Program-made: the position numbers and the translations under genes
Notes under the pieces: generated by a model
The model's input: the letters and a program-made list of their open reading frames with translations, nothing else
Told to the model about the DNA's origin: nothing
Databases searched by the model: none
Shown: one piece after another, positions 17,449 to 26,161 of the stretch
Position numbering within the stretch: the stretch's first letter is position 1
How the letters are laid out: every line of letters starts with the position of its first letter
Source: Hyphomicrobiales bacterium
Lineage (GTDB): Bacteria; Pseudomonadota; Alphaproteobacteria; Rhizobiales; Rhizobiaceae
Assembly: GCA_900472675.1 (NCBI GenBank)
Contig: UCJA01000015.1
Location: forward strand, 248,001-312,000
Direction: 5' to 3'
DNA length: 64,000 nucleotides

Positions 17449-18584
17449 CTGCCGAGCTCGCCTTCACCAACGCCCGTATCGTGCTGGAAGACCGTATCGT
17501 CTCCGGCTCCGTGCTCGTGCGCGACGGCAAGATCGCCGACATTTCCGAAGGCAATGTGCGCAGCGGCGAGGACCTTGAGGGCGACTACCTGATCCCCGGG
17601 TTGGTGGAACTGCATACCGACCACCTGGAGCAGCATTATTCGCCCCGCCCCGGTGTGCGCTGGAACATGACGGCCGCCATCCAGGCACATGACGCGCAGG
17701 TGGCATCTTCCGGCATCACCACCGTGTTCGATTGCCTGCGCATGGGGGCCGACGAGGACGGCGGCTTCGAGCGCGGCGAGATGCGCGGCATGGCAGACGC
17801 GATCCAGGCTGCGGAGCGCGACGGCCGGCTGCGGTCCAACCACCTGATCCACCTGCGCTGCGAGGTTTCGGCCGACAATGTGCTGGAGCATTTCTCCGAT
17901 TTCGAGAACGATCCCTTCGTGCGGCTCGTGTCGCTGATGGACCATGCTCCCGGCCAGCGTCAGTTCCAGACCATGGACCAGTACATCTTCTACTATCAGA
18001 AGAAGCGGGGCCTCAGCGACGACGTGTTTGCCCAGTTCGTTGCCCGGCGGCAGGCGGAATCGGCGCGCAATTCTACGCCGCACCGGATCGCGATCGCTGA
18101 AGTCTGCAAGGCGCGGCACATCACCATGGCGAGCCATGACGATGCCACGCGGGCGCATGTGGACGAAGCGATCGACAATGGCGTGCGGCTGGCCGAGTTT
18201 CCCACCAGCTTCGACGCCGCCAAGGCATCGCATGATGCGGGCATGAGCGTGTTGATGGGCGCGCCCAACGTGGTGCGCGGCAAGTCTCATTCCGGCAATA
18301 TCGCGGCCCGGGACCTGGCGGAAGGCGGCGTGCTTGACGTGCTCTCGTCCGACTACGTGCCACTCAGCCTGCTTTACGCACCCTTCGTTCTGGCAGACGA
18401 GGTTGAAGGCGTGACGCTGCCGCAGGCGCTTGCCATGGTGACGGCAACGCCTGCGAAAAGCGTCGGCCTGGACGATCGCGGCCGCATCGCCACGGGGCTT
18501 CGTGCCGATCTCGTGCGCGTCCACCGCCCGAACGGCGTGCCGGTGGCGCGGGCCATCTGGCGCGAAGGCCGGCGGGTCGCCTGA
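17445..18584 (+). CDS. phnM: alpha-D-ribose 1-methylphosphonate 5-triphosphate diphosphatase
   Basis: A 379-residue amidohydrolase-superfamily enzyme that removes pyrophosphate from the ribose-triphosphate phosphonate made by PhnGHIL. Metal-ligand motifs are present: HTDHLEQH near residues 57-64, HLRCE near 140, and MASHDDAT near 226-233. Coupled by overlap to DUF1045 upstream and to phnN downstream (shared base). Confidence 0.96.
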   Translation: MTAELAFTNARIVLEDRIVSGSVLVRDGKIADISEGNVRSGEDLEGDYLIPGLVELHTDHLEQHYSPRPGVRWNMTAAIQAHDAQVASSGITTVFDCLRMGADEDGGFERGEMRGMADAIQAAERDGRLRSNHLIHLRCEVSADNVLEHFSDFENDPFVRLVSLMDHAPGQRQFQTMDQYIFYYQKKRGLSDDVFAQFVARRQAESARNSTPHRIAIAEVCKARHITMASHDDATRAHVDEAIDNGVRLAEFPTSFDAAKASHDAGMSVLMGAPNVVRGKSHSGNIAARDLAEGGVLDVLSSDYVPLSLLYAPFVLADEVEGVTLPQALAMVTATPAKSVGLDDRGRIATGLRADLVRVHRPNGVPVARAIWREGRRVA

Positions 18585-19177
18585 TGAGCATGGCGCTTGA
18601 AGAGCATCCATCCCGAGCGAGCGGCTGCATGGTGGCCGTGGTCGGACCGAGCGGTGCCGGCAAGGATACGCTGCTGGCTCATGCCGGACGGTTCTTCGAA
18701 GACCGCGAGGACGTGATCTTCGTGCGCCGGATCATCACCCGCAACCCGGCAGCCGGCGGCGAGATCCACGACGGTGTGTCCGAGCACGAGTTCGAGATGC
18801 TGAAGCAGGCCGGGCGTTTTGCGGTGTGCTGGGATGCGCATGGCCTGCGCTACGGGATCCCCGTCGAGACCCGCGATGCCGTCGACAAGGGCCGGCTGGT
18901 GGTTGCCAACGGATCGCGCTCGGCGCTGAGCCTCTTCAAGGCGGCTTTTCCGGCACTGGTGGTGATCAACGTCACGGCGCGGCCGGAGGTTCTGGCCTCC
19001 CGGCTGGAGGCACGCGGTCGCGAAACGCGCCAGGACATCGAACGGAGGCTGGAGCGCAGTGGACTTGGCGTCGCCGGCGACTACAAGGTTGTCACCATCG
19101 ACAACAGCGGCCCCATCGAGCAGTCGGGTGCCGCGATGATCGAGGCGCTGTCCAGCTGCCTGCTGCTGAAGGGCTGA
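18584..19177 (+). CDS. phnN: ribose 1,5-bisphosphate phosphokinase
   Basis: A 197-residue guanylate-kinase-like enzyme with P-loop [11 protein letters not shown]. It phosphorylates ribose 1,5-bisphosphate to PRPP, returning C-P lyase product carbon to nucleotide metabolism. The RRIITRNPAAGGEIHDGVSEHEF region (split at ~46-68) is the substrate-binding part of the family. The start shares a base with the phnM stop. Confidence 0.94.
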   Translation: MSMALEEHPSRASGCMVAVVGPSGAGKDTLLAHAGRFFEDREDVIFVRRIITRNPAAGGEIHDGVSEHEFEMLKQAGRFAVCWDAHGLRYGIPVETRDAVDKGRLVVANGSRSALSLFKAAFPALVVINVTARPEVLASRLEARGRETRQDIERRLERSGLGVAGDYKVVTIDNSGPIEQSGAAMIEALSSCLLLKG

Positions 19178-19253
19178 CCGGAAAAACACCGCCCTGCGCT
19201 TTACAGTTCTGCCGCTGCCTCTATTTGCCTTTGTCCAGATTGAGGGCAGTCGC

Positions 19254-19565
19254 ATGAGCCAGATGCATACGCAGGACGACACCAACAGCAACGGCAGGAG
19301 CCAGGGCGGCGCGCCGCGACCGGATCTGGAAGCGCGCGTGGTGGTGCTGGAGATCGTGTCGATGACCGCGCTGGCACTCGCTCTCGATACGTCCGACAAT
19401 GCGGATGCCGAGCATGTCCGCTCCATCGCCGAGCTGATCCGGGACACGGTGCACCAGCGCTGCAGCGAAACCGGAATGGACGAGGCCTCCCGGCTTTCCG
19501 CCTGCGCTTATACGGACGAGCTGCTTTCGACAGCGCTACAGGCGCTTTACCCGCACAAGCCGTAG
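19254..19565 (+). CDS. conserved hypothetical protein, 103 aa
   Basis: I do not recognise a characterised family. The protein is soluble, with a polar Asn/Gly/Ser-rich N terminus and a helical acidic core (LEARVVVLEIVSMTALALAL, then AEHVRSIAELIRDTVHQRC). It starts 76 bp after phnN, in the same direction, and ends 16 bp before the convergent polA stop. Codon usage matches the neighbours. It could be read through from the phnMN transcript. Confidence 0.65.
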   Translation: MSQMHTQDDTNSNGRSQGGAPRPDLEARVVVLEIVSMTALALALDTSDNADAEHVRSIAELIRDTVHQRCSETGMDEASRLSACAYTDELLSTALQALYPHKP

Positions 19566-19581
19566 AGCTCTTGCAAATGCT

Positions 19582-22566
19582 CTAGTGCGCCTCGTCCCAA
19601 TTGGCGGCGGCGCGAGCGTCCACTTTCAGCGGCACTCTCATGGCGATAGCCGGCATGGCTGCCTGCTCCATGGTGGTTACCACCACGGGCAGGGTCTGCT
19701 CGATATCCGCATCCTCGACCTCGAAGATCAGTTCGTCGTGCACCTGCAGCAGCATACGTGCCTTCTCGGCCAGACCTGCCGTCGCAAGTGCCGAATCCAT
19801 GCGCGCCATGGCCCGTCGGATGATATCGGCAGCCGACCCTTGAATCGGCGCATTGATGGCAGCGCGTTCGTTGAAGGCGCGCACGGAGGGATTTGAGGAG
19901 CGGATCTCCGGGTAATGTGCCCGGCGGCCGAAGATGGTTTCCACGTATCCATGCTCTCGGGCAAAGCTCTTGGTGCTTTCCATGTAATCGCGGATGCCCG
20001 GGAAACGCTCGAAATACTTCTTGATGTATTCGCCGGCCTCGGACCGTTCGATCGACAGCTGGTTGGCGAGGCCGAAGGCCGAGATGCCGTAGATGATGCC
20101 GAAATTGATCGCCTTGGCGCGGCGGCGGATATCGGCCGGCATGCCTTCCACCGGCACGCCGAACATTTCCGACGCGGTCATGGAATGGATATCGATGCCG
20201 TCGGCGAAGGCCTGGCGCAGCTGCGGGATCTCGGCCACATGGGCGAGCACGCGCAACTCGATCTGGCTATAGTCGGCAGATACCAGCTTGTGTCCCGGTG
20301 AGGAGATGAAGGCAGCGCGGATCTTGCGGCCTTCCAGCGTACGGATCGGGATGTTCTGCAGGTTCGGCTCGACGGACGACAGGCGGCCGGTGGTGGTGGA
20401 GGCGAGCGAGTAGGACGTGTGGACGCGTTTGGTCTGCGGGTGGACATAGCCCGGCAGGGCGTCCGTATAGGTCGACTTGAGCTTGGTGAGCTGGCGCCAG
20501 TCGACGATCTTGCGCGGCAGTTCGTGGATGGCCGCCAGTTCCTCCAGCACCTGCGCCGAGGTCGACCACTGGCCGGTCTTCGTCTTGGCGCCGCCGGGCA
20601 GGCCCATCTTGCCGAACAGGATATCGCCCAGCTGCTTTGGCGAACCGATGGTGAATTTCTCGCCGGCGAGCTGGAAGATCTCGTCCTCCACGGCCGCCGC
20701 CTTCTGGGCGAGCTCGCCCGAGAGCCGCGACAGGATCTGGCGGTCGATGGTGATGCCGCGCTCTTCCATGTCGGCAAGCGTTGCGACCAGCGGGCGTTCG
20801 AGACGCTCGTAGACGGATGTCAGGCGTTCGGCCGCCAGCCGCGGCTTCAGCACAAGCCAGATCCGCATGGCAAGATCAACTTTTTCCGCGGCATAGGCCA
20901 TGGCCCGCTCGGTCTCGACCCGGTCAAAGGTGAGGCCGGACTTGCCGCTGCCTGCAACGTCCTTGAAGGTCATCGGGAGATGGCCGAGCCAGCGCTCCGA
21001 GAGCGAATCCAGACCCTGGCCTCCCTTGCCGGCCTCAAGCACGTAGGACATCAGCATGACGTCGTCGTAGCTTTTAAGGGTCACGCCGTGGCGTTTGAGC
21101 AGGAGGTAGGCGAACTTCAGGTTATGGCCGACCTTGAGGATGGACGAGTCTTCCAGCAACGGCTTCAGCCGATTGAGCGCCACGCCCAGCGGCAGCTGGT
21201 TCTCGGCCATTCCGCCACCCAGAAGATCGCCTTCGCCGGACCTGTGGCCGAGCGGAATATAGGCCGAGCGGATGTCGCCGCCGGATGGCGCATGGGTGTT
21301 GTCGGCAAGCGCCAACGATATGCCAGCCAGCTCTCCCTGCATGGGATCGATGGAGTTTGCTTCGACCTCAATCGAAAGGATGCCGGTGTCGAGCGCGCCG
21401 CGGATCCAGTCGTCCAGTTCCTCAACCTCGCGGATCGTCACGTAGCAGGACCTGTCGATCTTGGCGGTGGCGAAGGCATCGGCACGGGTCTTGGCCAGAT
21501 CGGCCGGAGCCATGTCCTTGCCGGCATCCGCGCTCGCCGCATTTGCTCTCGCGGAGCGTGGCGCAGCCGGAGCGGCGGCAGACCCCTCTCCTGCCTGTCC
21601 CGGATCGAGATCAGGGCCGTGCGCAGCCGTTCCGCTTTCGACGGTGATCACGGCCGGATCGATGGCGTCGGCGTCGCAATGGCAGGCAGCCGCCACGCGG
21701 CGGGTCAGCGAGCCGAATTCCATGGCCTTCAAAAATGAGACGAGCTTTGGTCCGTCCTGCGGCTCCAGCACCAGAGCCTCAAGATCGAGATCGAGCGGCA
21801 CGTCGGTTCTCAGCTCCACCAGACGCCGCGACAGGCGCGCCTGATCCGCAAAGGCGACGATGCTTTCCCGACGCTTGACCTGCTTGATTTCTCCGGCCCG
21901 CGCGAGAAGCGTTTCCAGGTCGCCGAAGTCCTCCAGCAGCTGCGCCGCGGTCTTCGGGCCGATGCCCGGGATGCCCGGCACGTTGTCGACGGAATCTCCG
22001 ACCAGCGCCTGCAGGTCGATCATCTTTTCAGGACCGACGCCCCATTTTTCGAAGACTTCCGGAACGCCGATCTGCTTGTCCTTCATGCTGTCGTACATGT
22101 GGACGTTCTGGGTCACCAGCTGCATCAGATCCTTGTCGGAGGAGATGATGGTCACGTCGGCACCGGTCGCCTCGGCCTTGCGGGCATAGGTGGCAATGAT
22201 GTCGTCGGCTTCGAAACCCTCCGTCTCGATGCAGGGCAGGTTGAAGGCGCGCGTCGCCTGGCGGATCAGCCCGAACTGCGGCACCAGTTCCTCGGGCGGC
22301 GCGGAGCGGTTTGCCTTGTAGGCGTCGTAGATGTCCTTGCGGAAGGTTTTGGAGGAATGGTCGAAAATGACGGCGAAGTGGCTCGGCGTCACGCCCACCG
22401 AGGTGTCGCGCGCATCGGTCAGCAGCTTCCACAGCATGTTGCAGAAGCCGGAGACCGCACCGACGGGCAGACCATCGGATTTGCGGGTCAGGGGCGGGAG
22501 CGCATGGAAGGCCCGGAAAATGAACCCGGAGCCGTCAACGAGGAAGAGATGATCGCCTTTTTTCAT
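19582..22566 (-). CDS. polA: DNA polymerase I with degenerate proofreading site
   Basis: A 994-residue Pol I with 5' nuclease (residues ~1-290), a low-complexity Ala/Asp linker (~310-365), 3'-5' exonuclease-like and polymerase domains. The 5' nuclease acidic motifs (FLVDGSGF, EGFEADDIIATYA, ISSDKDLMQL) and polymerase motifs A (SADYSQIELR), B (RRRAKAINFGIIYG) and C (VHDELIFE) are intact. In the exonuclease domain, E. coli Asp355, Asp424 and Asp501 align with Glu400, Ala486 and Lys562; only Glu357 is kept (Glu402). Proofreading is therefore probably lost, as in some natural Pol I enzymes, while repair synthesis and primer removal should remain. A GTG two codons earlier is an alternative start. 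Confidence 0.96.
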   Translation of the reverse strand: MKKGDHLFLVDGSGFIFRAFHALPPLTRKSDGLPVGAVSGFCNMLWKLLTDARDTSVGVTPSHFAVIFDHSSKTFRKDIYDAYKANRSAPPEELVPQFGLIRQATRAFNLPCIETEGFEADDIIATYARKAEATGADVTIISSDKDLMQLVTQNVHMYDSMKDKQIGVPEVFEKWGVGPEKMIDLQALVGDSVDNVPGIPGIGPKTAAQLLEDFGDLETLLARAGEIKQVKRRESIVAFADQARLSRRLVELRTDVPLDLDLEALVLEPQDGPKLVSFLKAMEFGSLTRRVAAACHCDADAIDPAVITVESGTAAHGPDLDPGQAGEGSAAAPAAPRSARANAASADAGKDMAPADLAKTRADAFATAKIDRSCYVTIREVEELDDWIRGALDTGILSIEVEANSIDPMQGELAGISLALADNTHAPSGGDIRSAYIPLGHRSGEGDLLGGGMAENQLPLGVALNRLKPLLEDSSILKVGHNLKFAYLLLKRHGVTLKSYDDVMLMSYVLEAGKGGQGLDSLSERWLGHLPMTFKDVAGSGKSGLTFDRVETERAMAYAAEKVDLAMRIWLVLKPRLAAERLTSVYERLERPLVATLADMEERGITIDRQILSRLSGELAQKAAAVEDEIFQLAGEKFTIGSPKQLGDILFGKMGLPGGAKTKTGQWSTSAQVLEELAAIHELPRKIVDWRQLTKLKSTYTDALPGYVHPQTKRVHTSYSLASTTTGRLSSVEPNLQNIPIRTLEGRKIRAAFISSPGHKLVSADYSQIELRVLAHVAEIPQLRQAFADGIDIHSMTASEMFGVPVEGMPADIRRRAKAINFGIIYGISAFGLANQLSIERSEAGEYIKKYFERFPGIRDYMESTKSFAREHGYVETIFGRRAHYPEIRSSNPSVRAFNERAAINAPIQGSAADIIRRAMARMDSALATAGLAEKARMLLQVHDELIFEVEDADIEQTLPVVVTTMEQAAMPAIAMRVPLKVDARAAANWDEAH

Positions 22567-22764
22567 GGGCACTGGAATAGCGCGGGCCTGCCACGGCGTC
22601 CATGAAAACTTGGGCTATCCAGTACCGCTCGGCCTCACCGGAACGTTACCGATTTGTAATTCCGGCTTCCCTTGAATTACCGCAATCCGAGCCTCATTTC
22701 CATCCTACCGGCGATTGATCACGCCGCGGTCTGGCAGCCGGCATGTCCCCCGCCGCACCAGACT

Positions 22765-22844
22765 GGACAAAGGCCTCACCCCCCTCTCCGGGCCTTTGTC
22801 CCCTTATCGACCGCCACGGCCCTCCCCCTCCCAGGCCGTGGCGG
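22765..22844 (+). ncRNA. two stacked hairpins with C/U-rich loops (possible alpha-r7-type small RNA)
   Basis: Between polA and the MarR gene lie two perfect 11-bp hairpins nine bases apart: 22765-22775 with 22791-22801 (loop of C6-T-C-T-C-C type) and 22811-22821 with 22834-22844 (loop CTCCCCCTCCCA). On the plus strand both loops resemble anti-Shine-Dalgarno sequence. From memory, the rhizobial alpha-r7 small RNA family is encoded between a DNA polymerase and a MarR gene; this matches in position, but I cannot place its ends and see no clear U-tract. The transcript would extend beyond the hairpins on both sides. Confidence 0.45.
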
Positions 22845-22960
22845 CTCGCCTTCCGCCCCAGCATTTCCCCCCCTCGACGACACAGGTTTGGCGAAAGCAT
22901 GCCATGCGATATATCCTGTCCTCTACAGCTTGCGTCAGCCGAAGATTGGACCCCGTGGCC

Positions 22961-23392
22961 ATGGCATTCGATCGCACCCAATCTGCCACCTATCTGGCGG
23001 GCCAGATGGCGAAATGCTTTGCCCGTTCGCTGCAGAAGCGATCGGCGCTTCTCGGCTTCTCGCCCGGTCAGTTTCCGGTCCTCCTGGAACTATGGCAGCA
23101 GGACGGTCTGACCCAGAAGCAATTGCTGGATCGGCTGGAGGTGGAGCAGGCGACGCTTGCCAATACGCTGGCGCGGATGGAGCGCGACGGATTGATTTCC
23201 CGCCATCCACACCCGAGCGACAGGCGCGCGCAGATCATCACGCTTACGGAACTTGGGCGAGAGCTGGAGCTCAAGGCGCTGGAGGCTGCGGCGGATGCGG
23301 ACGCCGTGATGTTCAAAGGCTTCCGTCGATTCGAACGCGAACTGATGATCGAATACATGCGAATGATCATCCAGAACGCCCGCGCCCTCTAG
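22961..23392 (+). CDS. MarR-family transcriptional regulator
   Basis: A 143-residue winged-helix regulator. The DNA-binding region is clear: LTQKQLLDRLEVEQATLANTLARMERDGLI, with the wing RHPHPSDRRAQIITLTE, flanked by dimerisation helices. The frame is open much further upstream (to 22715), but that stretch holds the hairpins described separately and is Pro/Arg-rich; ATG 22961 (MAFDRTQSATYLAGQM) gives the normal family length, with ATG 22904 as an alternative. No adjacent divergent gene suggests its target. Confidence 0.88.
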   Translation: MAFDRTQSATYLAGQMAKCFARSLQKRSALLGFSPGQFPVLLELWQQDGLTQKQLLDRLEVEQATLANTLARMERDGLISRHPHPSDRRAQIITLTELGRELELKALEAAADADAVMFKGFRRFERELMIEYMRMIIQNARAL

Positions 23393-23540
23393 CGAGACGC
23401 CAAACCGGCGCGGCGCACTTCTGGCCGCCTTTAATCCTGTTTTTCGTTGTGTCGTCAGCTCCGGGCTTGTTAACTGCCGGCCGCGGAGCCGCACAGCGTC
23501 CCCTGCTTTGCCGCTTCCATCTCGAAGACAGGATATTTTC

Positions 23541-24929
23541 ATGACCGATCTTTCCGCCGTCCTTGCCCGCGCCGACGAGAACATGCCGCAGAGCCTGGAG
23601 CGGCTCTTCAGCCTCGTGCGCATCAAGTCCATTTCCACCGACCCCGCCTATAGCGCCGAGTGCCGGAAGGCCGCCGAATGGTTGGCCCACGAGCTGACGG
23701 CGCTCGGGTTCGAAGCCTCCGTCCGGGATACGGCCGGTCATCCCATGGTGGTGGGGCATCATGCAGGCGCGCGCGCAGATGCGCCGCATGTGCTCTTTTA
23801 CGGTCACTACGACGTGCAGCCGATCGATCCGATCGAGCTCTGGGAGGACGATCCCTTTGACCCGAAGCTCAAGGATCTCGGCAATGGCCGCAAGGCCGTT
23901 ACCGGACGCGGAACGGCGGACGACAAGGGGCAGTTGCTCACCTTCGTCGAGGCCTGCCGCGCCTACAAGGACGTGCATGGCAGCCTGCCGGTGCGGGTGA
24001 CCATCCTGTTCGAGGGCGAGGAAGAATCCGGATCGCCGTCGCTCAAGCCTTTCCTCGACGCCCATGCGGACGAGCTGAAGGCCGACTACGCGCTGGTCTG
24101 CGATACGGGCATGTGGGACGGCGAAACGCCGGCGATCACCGCTTCGCTGCGGGGACTGGTGGGCGAGGAGATCATCGTCAAGGCCGCCAGTCGCGACCTG
24201 CATTCAGGCATGTATGGGGGCGCTGCCGCCAATCCGATCCAGATTCTGTCAAAGATCCTCGCCGGTCTTCACGACGACACGGGACGGGTGACGCTGGACG
24301 GCTTCTACGACGGCGTGGAAGAAACGCCCTCCAACCTCAAGGCATCCTGGGCGGCCATGACGGGCGGCGGCGCGGATCTTTTGACCGACGTCGGGCTTTC
24401 GGAACTGGCCGGCGAGAAGGGCCGCTCCATGCTGGAGCTACTGTGGGCGCGTCCGACCTGCGAGTTCAATGGCATTACCGGCGGCTATACGGGCCAGGGG
24501 TTCAAGACAGTGATCGCGGCGCAGGCCTCTGCCAAGATTTCCTGCCGGCTGGTTGGCCACCAGGATCCGGAAAAGATCCGGGCGAGCTTGCGTGCCTATG
24601 TCCAGTCGAAGATCCCGTCCGATTGCTCGGTGGAGTTCGTCGAGCATGGCGGTTCGCCGGCGATCCAGCTGGGCTATGATTCGCCGCTCCTGACACGGGC
24701 CAAGACCGCGCTTTCGGACGAGTGGCCGAAGCCTGCGGTGGTTGTCGGCGTCGGCGGCTCGATTCCGATCGTCGGCGATTTCCAGACCATACTCGGCATG
24801 GAGTCGCTGCTTGTCGGATTTGGTCTGAACGACGACAGAATCCATTCCCCGAACGAGAAGTACGACCTGACATCCTATCACAAGGGGATCCGCTCCTGGG
24901 CGCGCATCCTTGCGTCGCTGGAGCAGTAG
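23541..24929 (+). CDS. M20 family metallopeptidase (dipeptidase)
   Basis: A 462-residue M20 peptidase with two co-catalytic zinc sites. Ligand motifs appear in order: LFYGHYDVQP (His, then Asp two on), GRGTADDKGQ (bridging Asp), EGEEESGSPS (catalytic and ligand Glu), LVCDTGMWDG and RIHSPNEKYD (His). A dimerisation domain is inserted in the middle, as in CNDP-like dipeptidases. ATG 23541 follows an AGGA and begins MTDLSAVLARADENM; the upstream 11 in-frame codons look non-coding. An intrinsic terminator follows the stop. Confidence 0.92.
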   Translation: MTDLSAVLARADENMPQSLERLFSLVRIKSISTDPAYSAECRKAAEWLAHELTALGFEASVRDTAGHPMVVGHHAGARADAPHVLFYGHYDVQPIDPIELWEDDPFDPKLKDLGNGRKAVTGRGTADDKGQLLTFVEACRAYKDVHGSLPVRVTILFEGEEESGSPSLKPFLDAHADELKADYALVCDTGMWDGETPAITASLRGLVGEEIIVKAASRDLHSGMYGGAAANPIQILSKILAGLHDDTGRVTLDGFYDGVEETPSNLKASWAAMTGGGADLLTDVGLSELAGEKGRSMLELLWARPTCEFNGITGGYTGQGFKTVIAAQASAKISCRLVGHQDPEKIRASLRAYVQSKIPSDCSVEFVEHGGSPAIQLGYDSPLLTRAKTALSDEWPKPAVVVGVGGSIPIVGDFQTILGMESLLVGFGLNDDRIHSPNEKYDLTSYHKGIRSWARILASLEQ

Positions 24930-24938
24930 CACACATAC

Positions 24939-24971
24939 AAAAGGGCGCCGCATGGCTGCGGTGCCCTTTTT
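24939..24971 (+). terminator. intrinsic terminator after the M20 peptidase gene
   Basis: AAAAGGGC-g-CCGCA pairs with TGCGG-t-GCCCTTTT around a short loop, followed by TTTTT. It begins nine bases after the stop codon. Confidence 0.8.
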
Positions 24972-25085
24972 GCGTGGTGCAAAAGCGTGTCGCGATTTTT
25001 CAGATTCGCTCGTCACGCTTTGCGTTTCTGTTTTGTCGCATGTCGTTGTTGCAAAACCGCTGCACACTTTTGCCCGACATGCTTT

Positions 25086-25236
25086 AAAACACAAAAAGGT
25101 CGGGCAAGCCCGACCTTTCCAGTCCTATCATGCGTGCCAGTACATCCGTGGTCACAGCCAATAGGCAGGCATTTCCGATGCGACCGCAGGCGGCCCTTGC
25201 GGACCAAAGCGGCTCTAGCGATCATCATCTCTCGAA
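25086..25236 (-). ncRNA. possible small transcript with terminator hairpin
   Basis: On the minus strand a perfect 11-bp hairpin (25118-25108 with 25105-25095, GGTCGGGC core) is followed by TTTTTGTGTTTT, a good intrinsic terminator, yet no recognised minus-strand gene ends there. Reading back about 120 bases leads to a region below a CtrA-like site at 25241-25256. A basic 71-codon frame (ATG at 25228) covers it but reads through the terminator, so an untranslated RNA or a very short peptide is more likely. Boundaries are inferred. Confidence 0.35.
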
Positions 25237-25240
25237 ATAG

Positions 25241-25256
25241 TTAACGAACCGTTAAC
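25241..25256. promoter_or_regulatory. CtrA-like box
   Basis: TTAA-CGAACCG-TTAAC matches the full alphaproteobacterial CtrA consensus TTAA-N7-TTAAC and is itself nearly palindromic. It lies just upstream of the possible small minus-strand transcript; no annotated plus-strand gene begins nearby. Nothing else supportable was seen in 25257-25431. Confidence 0.5.
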
Positions 25257-25431
25257 ACGGTAGCGACAACCAATCTGAGATGGCACAGTTTCCCGTATGT
25301 GCCTTTATCAGATGAAGCGGCAGTTCACACTGCGCGGCTCCAAAGGATGCGTCGGAAACGCCATTGAAGCTGATGTGGTGGCGCGGCATGGGAATTGCAA
25401 GATCCGCAGTCCATTTCAAGCCGTCGTCCAT

Positions 25432-25457
25432 AAAAAAGACCGGCAGGTGCCGGTCTT
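25432..25457 (-). terminator. intrinsic terminator of the cold-shock gene
   Basis: AAGACCGGCA pairs with TGCCGGTCTT (25436-25445 with 25448-25457); read on the minus strand it is followed by a run of six T. It lies 45 bp past the cspA-family stop. Confidence 0.85.
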
Positions 25458-25500
25458 CACTGTGCGCATGGGATGGGCCGAAACCCAGATAATGGCAGGC

Positions 25501-25710
25501 TCAGGCAGCCTGCAGGTTGTCGGCCGAGACCTTGCCGGAGCGACGGTCGGTCGTCAGTTCGAAGGAGACCTTCTGGCCGTCAGCCAGCTGGCCAAGGCCG
25601 GCCCGCTCGACTGCCGAGATATGAACGAAAACGTCCTTGTCGCCGTCGTCGGGGGTGATGAAGCCGTAGCCCTTGGTTGCATTAAACCACTTTACTGTAC
25701 CGGTCGCCAT
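25501..25710 (-). CDS. cold-shock domain protein
   Basis: A 69-residue single cold-shock domain, an RNA/ssDNA-binding OB fold acting as an RNA chaperone. RNP1 (KGYGFITP) and RNP2 (DVFVHIS) are intact. An AGAGAAAGG ribosome binding site precedes the ATG, and an intrinsic terminator lies downstream. The upstream leader on the minus strand is at least 90 bases and AT-rich, as usual for csp genes. Several paralogues normally exist, so no numbered symbol is given. Confidence 0.95.
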   Translation of the reverse strand: MATGTVKWFNATKGYGFITPDDGDKDVFVHISAVERAGLGQLADGQKVSFELTTDRRSGKVSADNLQAA

Positions 25711-25920
25711 AACGATGCCTTTCTCTGCAAATGACCGAATGTTCCAGCTCCAAAAGTCCGGAACGGTGATTTTCGTATTTGTAGAAAGAACGTCGCAGGT
25801 CGCTCGTTTGGCTTAGTGCTGGCTTGTCAAACAAATATCGATGCGGAGGATTTAAGGTCTGGCAAATCTGGCGTCAAGACCTGCAACCTGAAGGACGTCT
25901 ACCGGGCGGCGGGATGCCGG

Positions 25921-26039
25921 ATACAGAAAACCCGGCGCGGGAGGAGGTGCGCCGGGTTTCTGATACTGACCAACAACCGGGAGGAGGAGGTGTTGTCGGT
26001 CCCGTCGAAGGCGCTGGGAGGAGGAGCGCGCCGTTCGAT
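25921..26039 (-). ncRNA. anti-Shine-Dalgarno small RNA with three CCUCCUCCC loops (alpha-r14/NfeR1-like)
   Basis: The minus strand forms three successive hairpins whose loops each contain CCTCCTCCC: around 26008-26032, 25968-26001 (stem GACCaACAAC/GTTGTcGGTC, loop with CCTCCTCCTCCC) and 25929-25960. The last, an 11-bp GC-rich stem (AAACCCGGCGC/GCGCCGGGTTT), is followed by TTTTCTGTAT and serves as terminator. A TATCTT at 26051-26046 could be the -10. The ~119-nt length and stacked anti-SD loops are those of the rhizobial alpha-r14 family (NfeR1 and relatives), which base-pair with ribosome binding sites of many mRNAs. Confidence 0.75.
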
Positions 26040-26161
26040 GATTTGAAGATACTCGATGCCAGCTTAAAAAACAGACATGATTTCGCACCGCAGCATTGCG
26101 CTATTTGCATGGCTGTCGCGGGGGCTTGAAGCATGAGGGACGATGCGCCTATCTTGCACGT

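Noticed and set aside
25297-25734. Plus-strand 145-codon frame covering the cold-shock gene
   Set aside because: Antisense to a textbook cold-shock gene with its own terminator; no supporting signals.
25824-26134. Several ~80-100 codon frames on both strands near 26 kb
   Set aside because: They cross the three hairpins of the small RNA and show composition driven by the GGAGG/CCTCC repeats.
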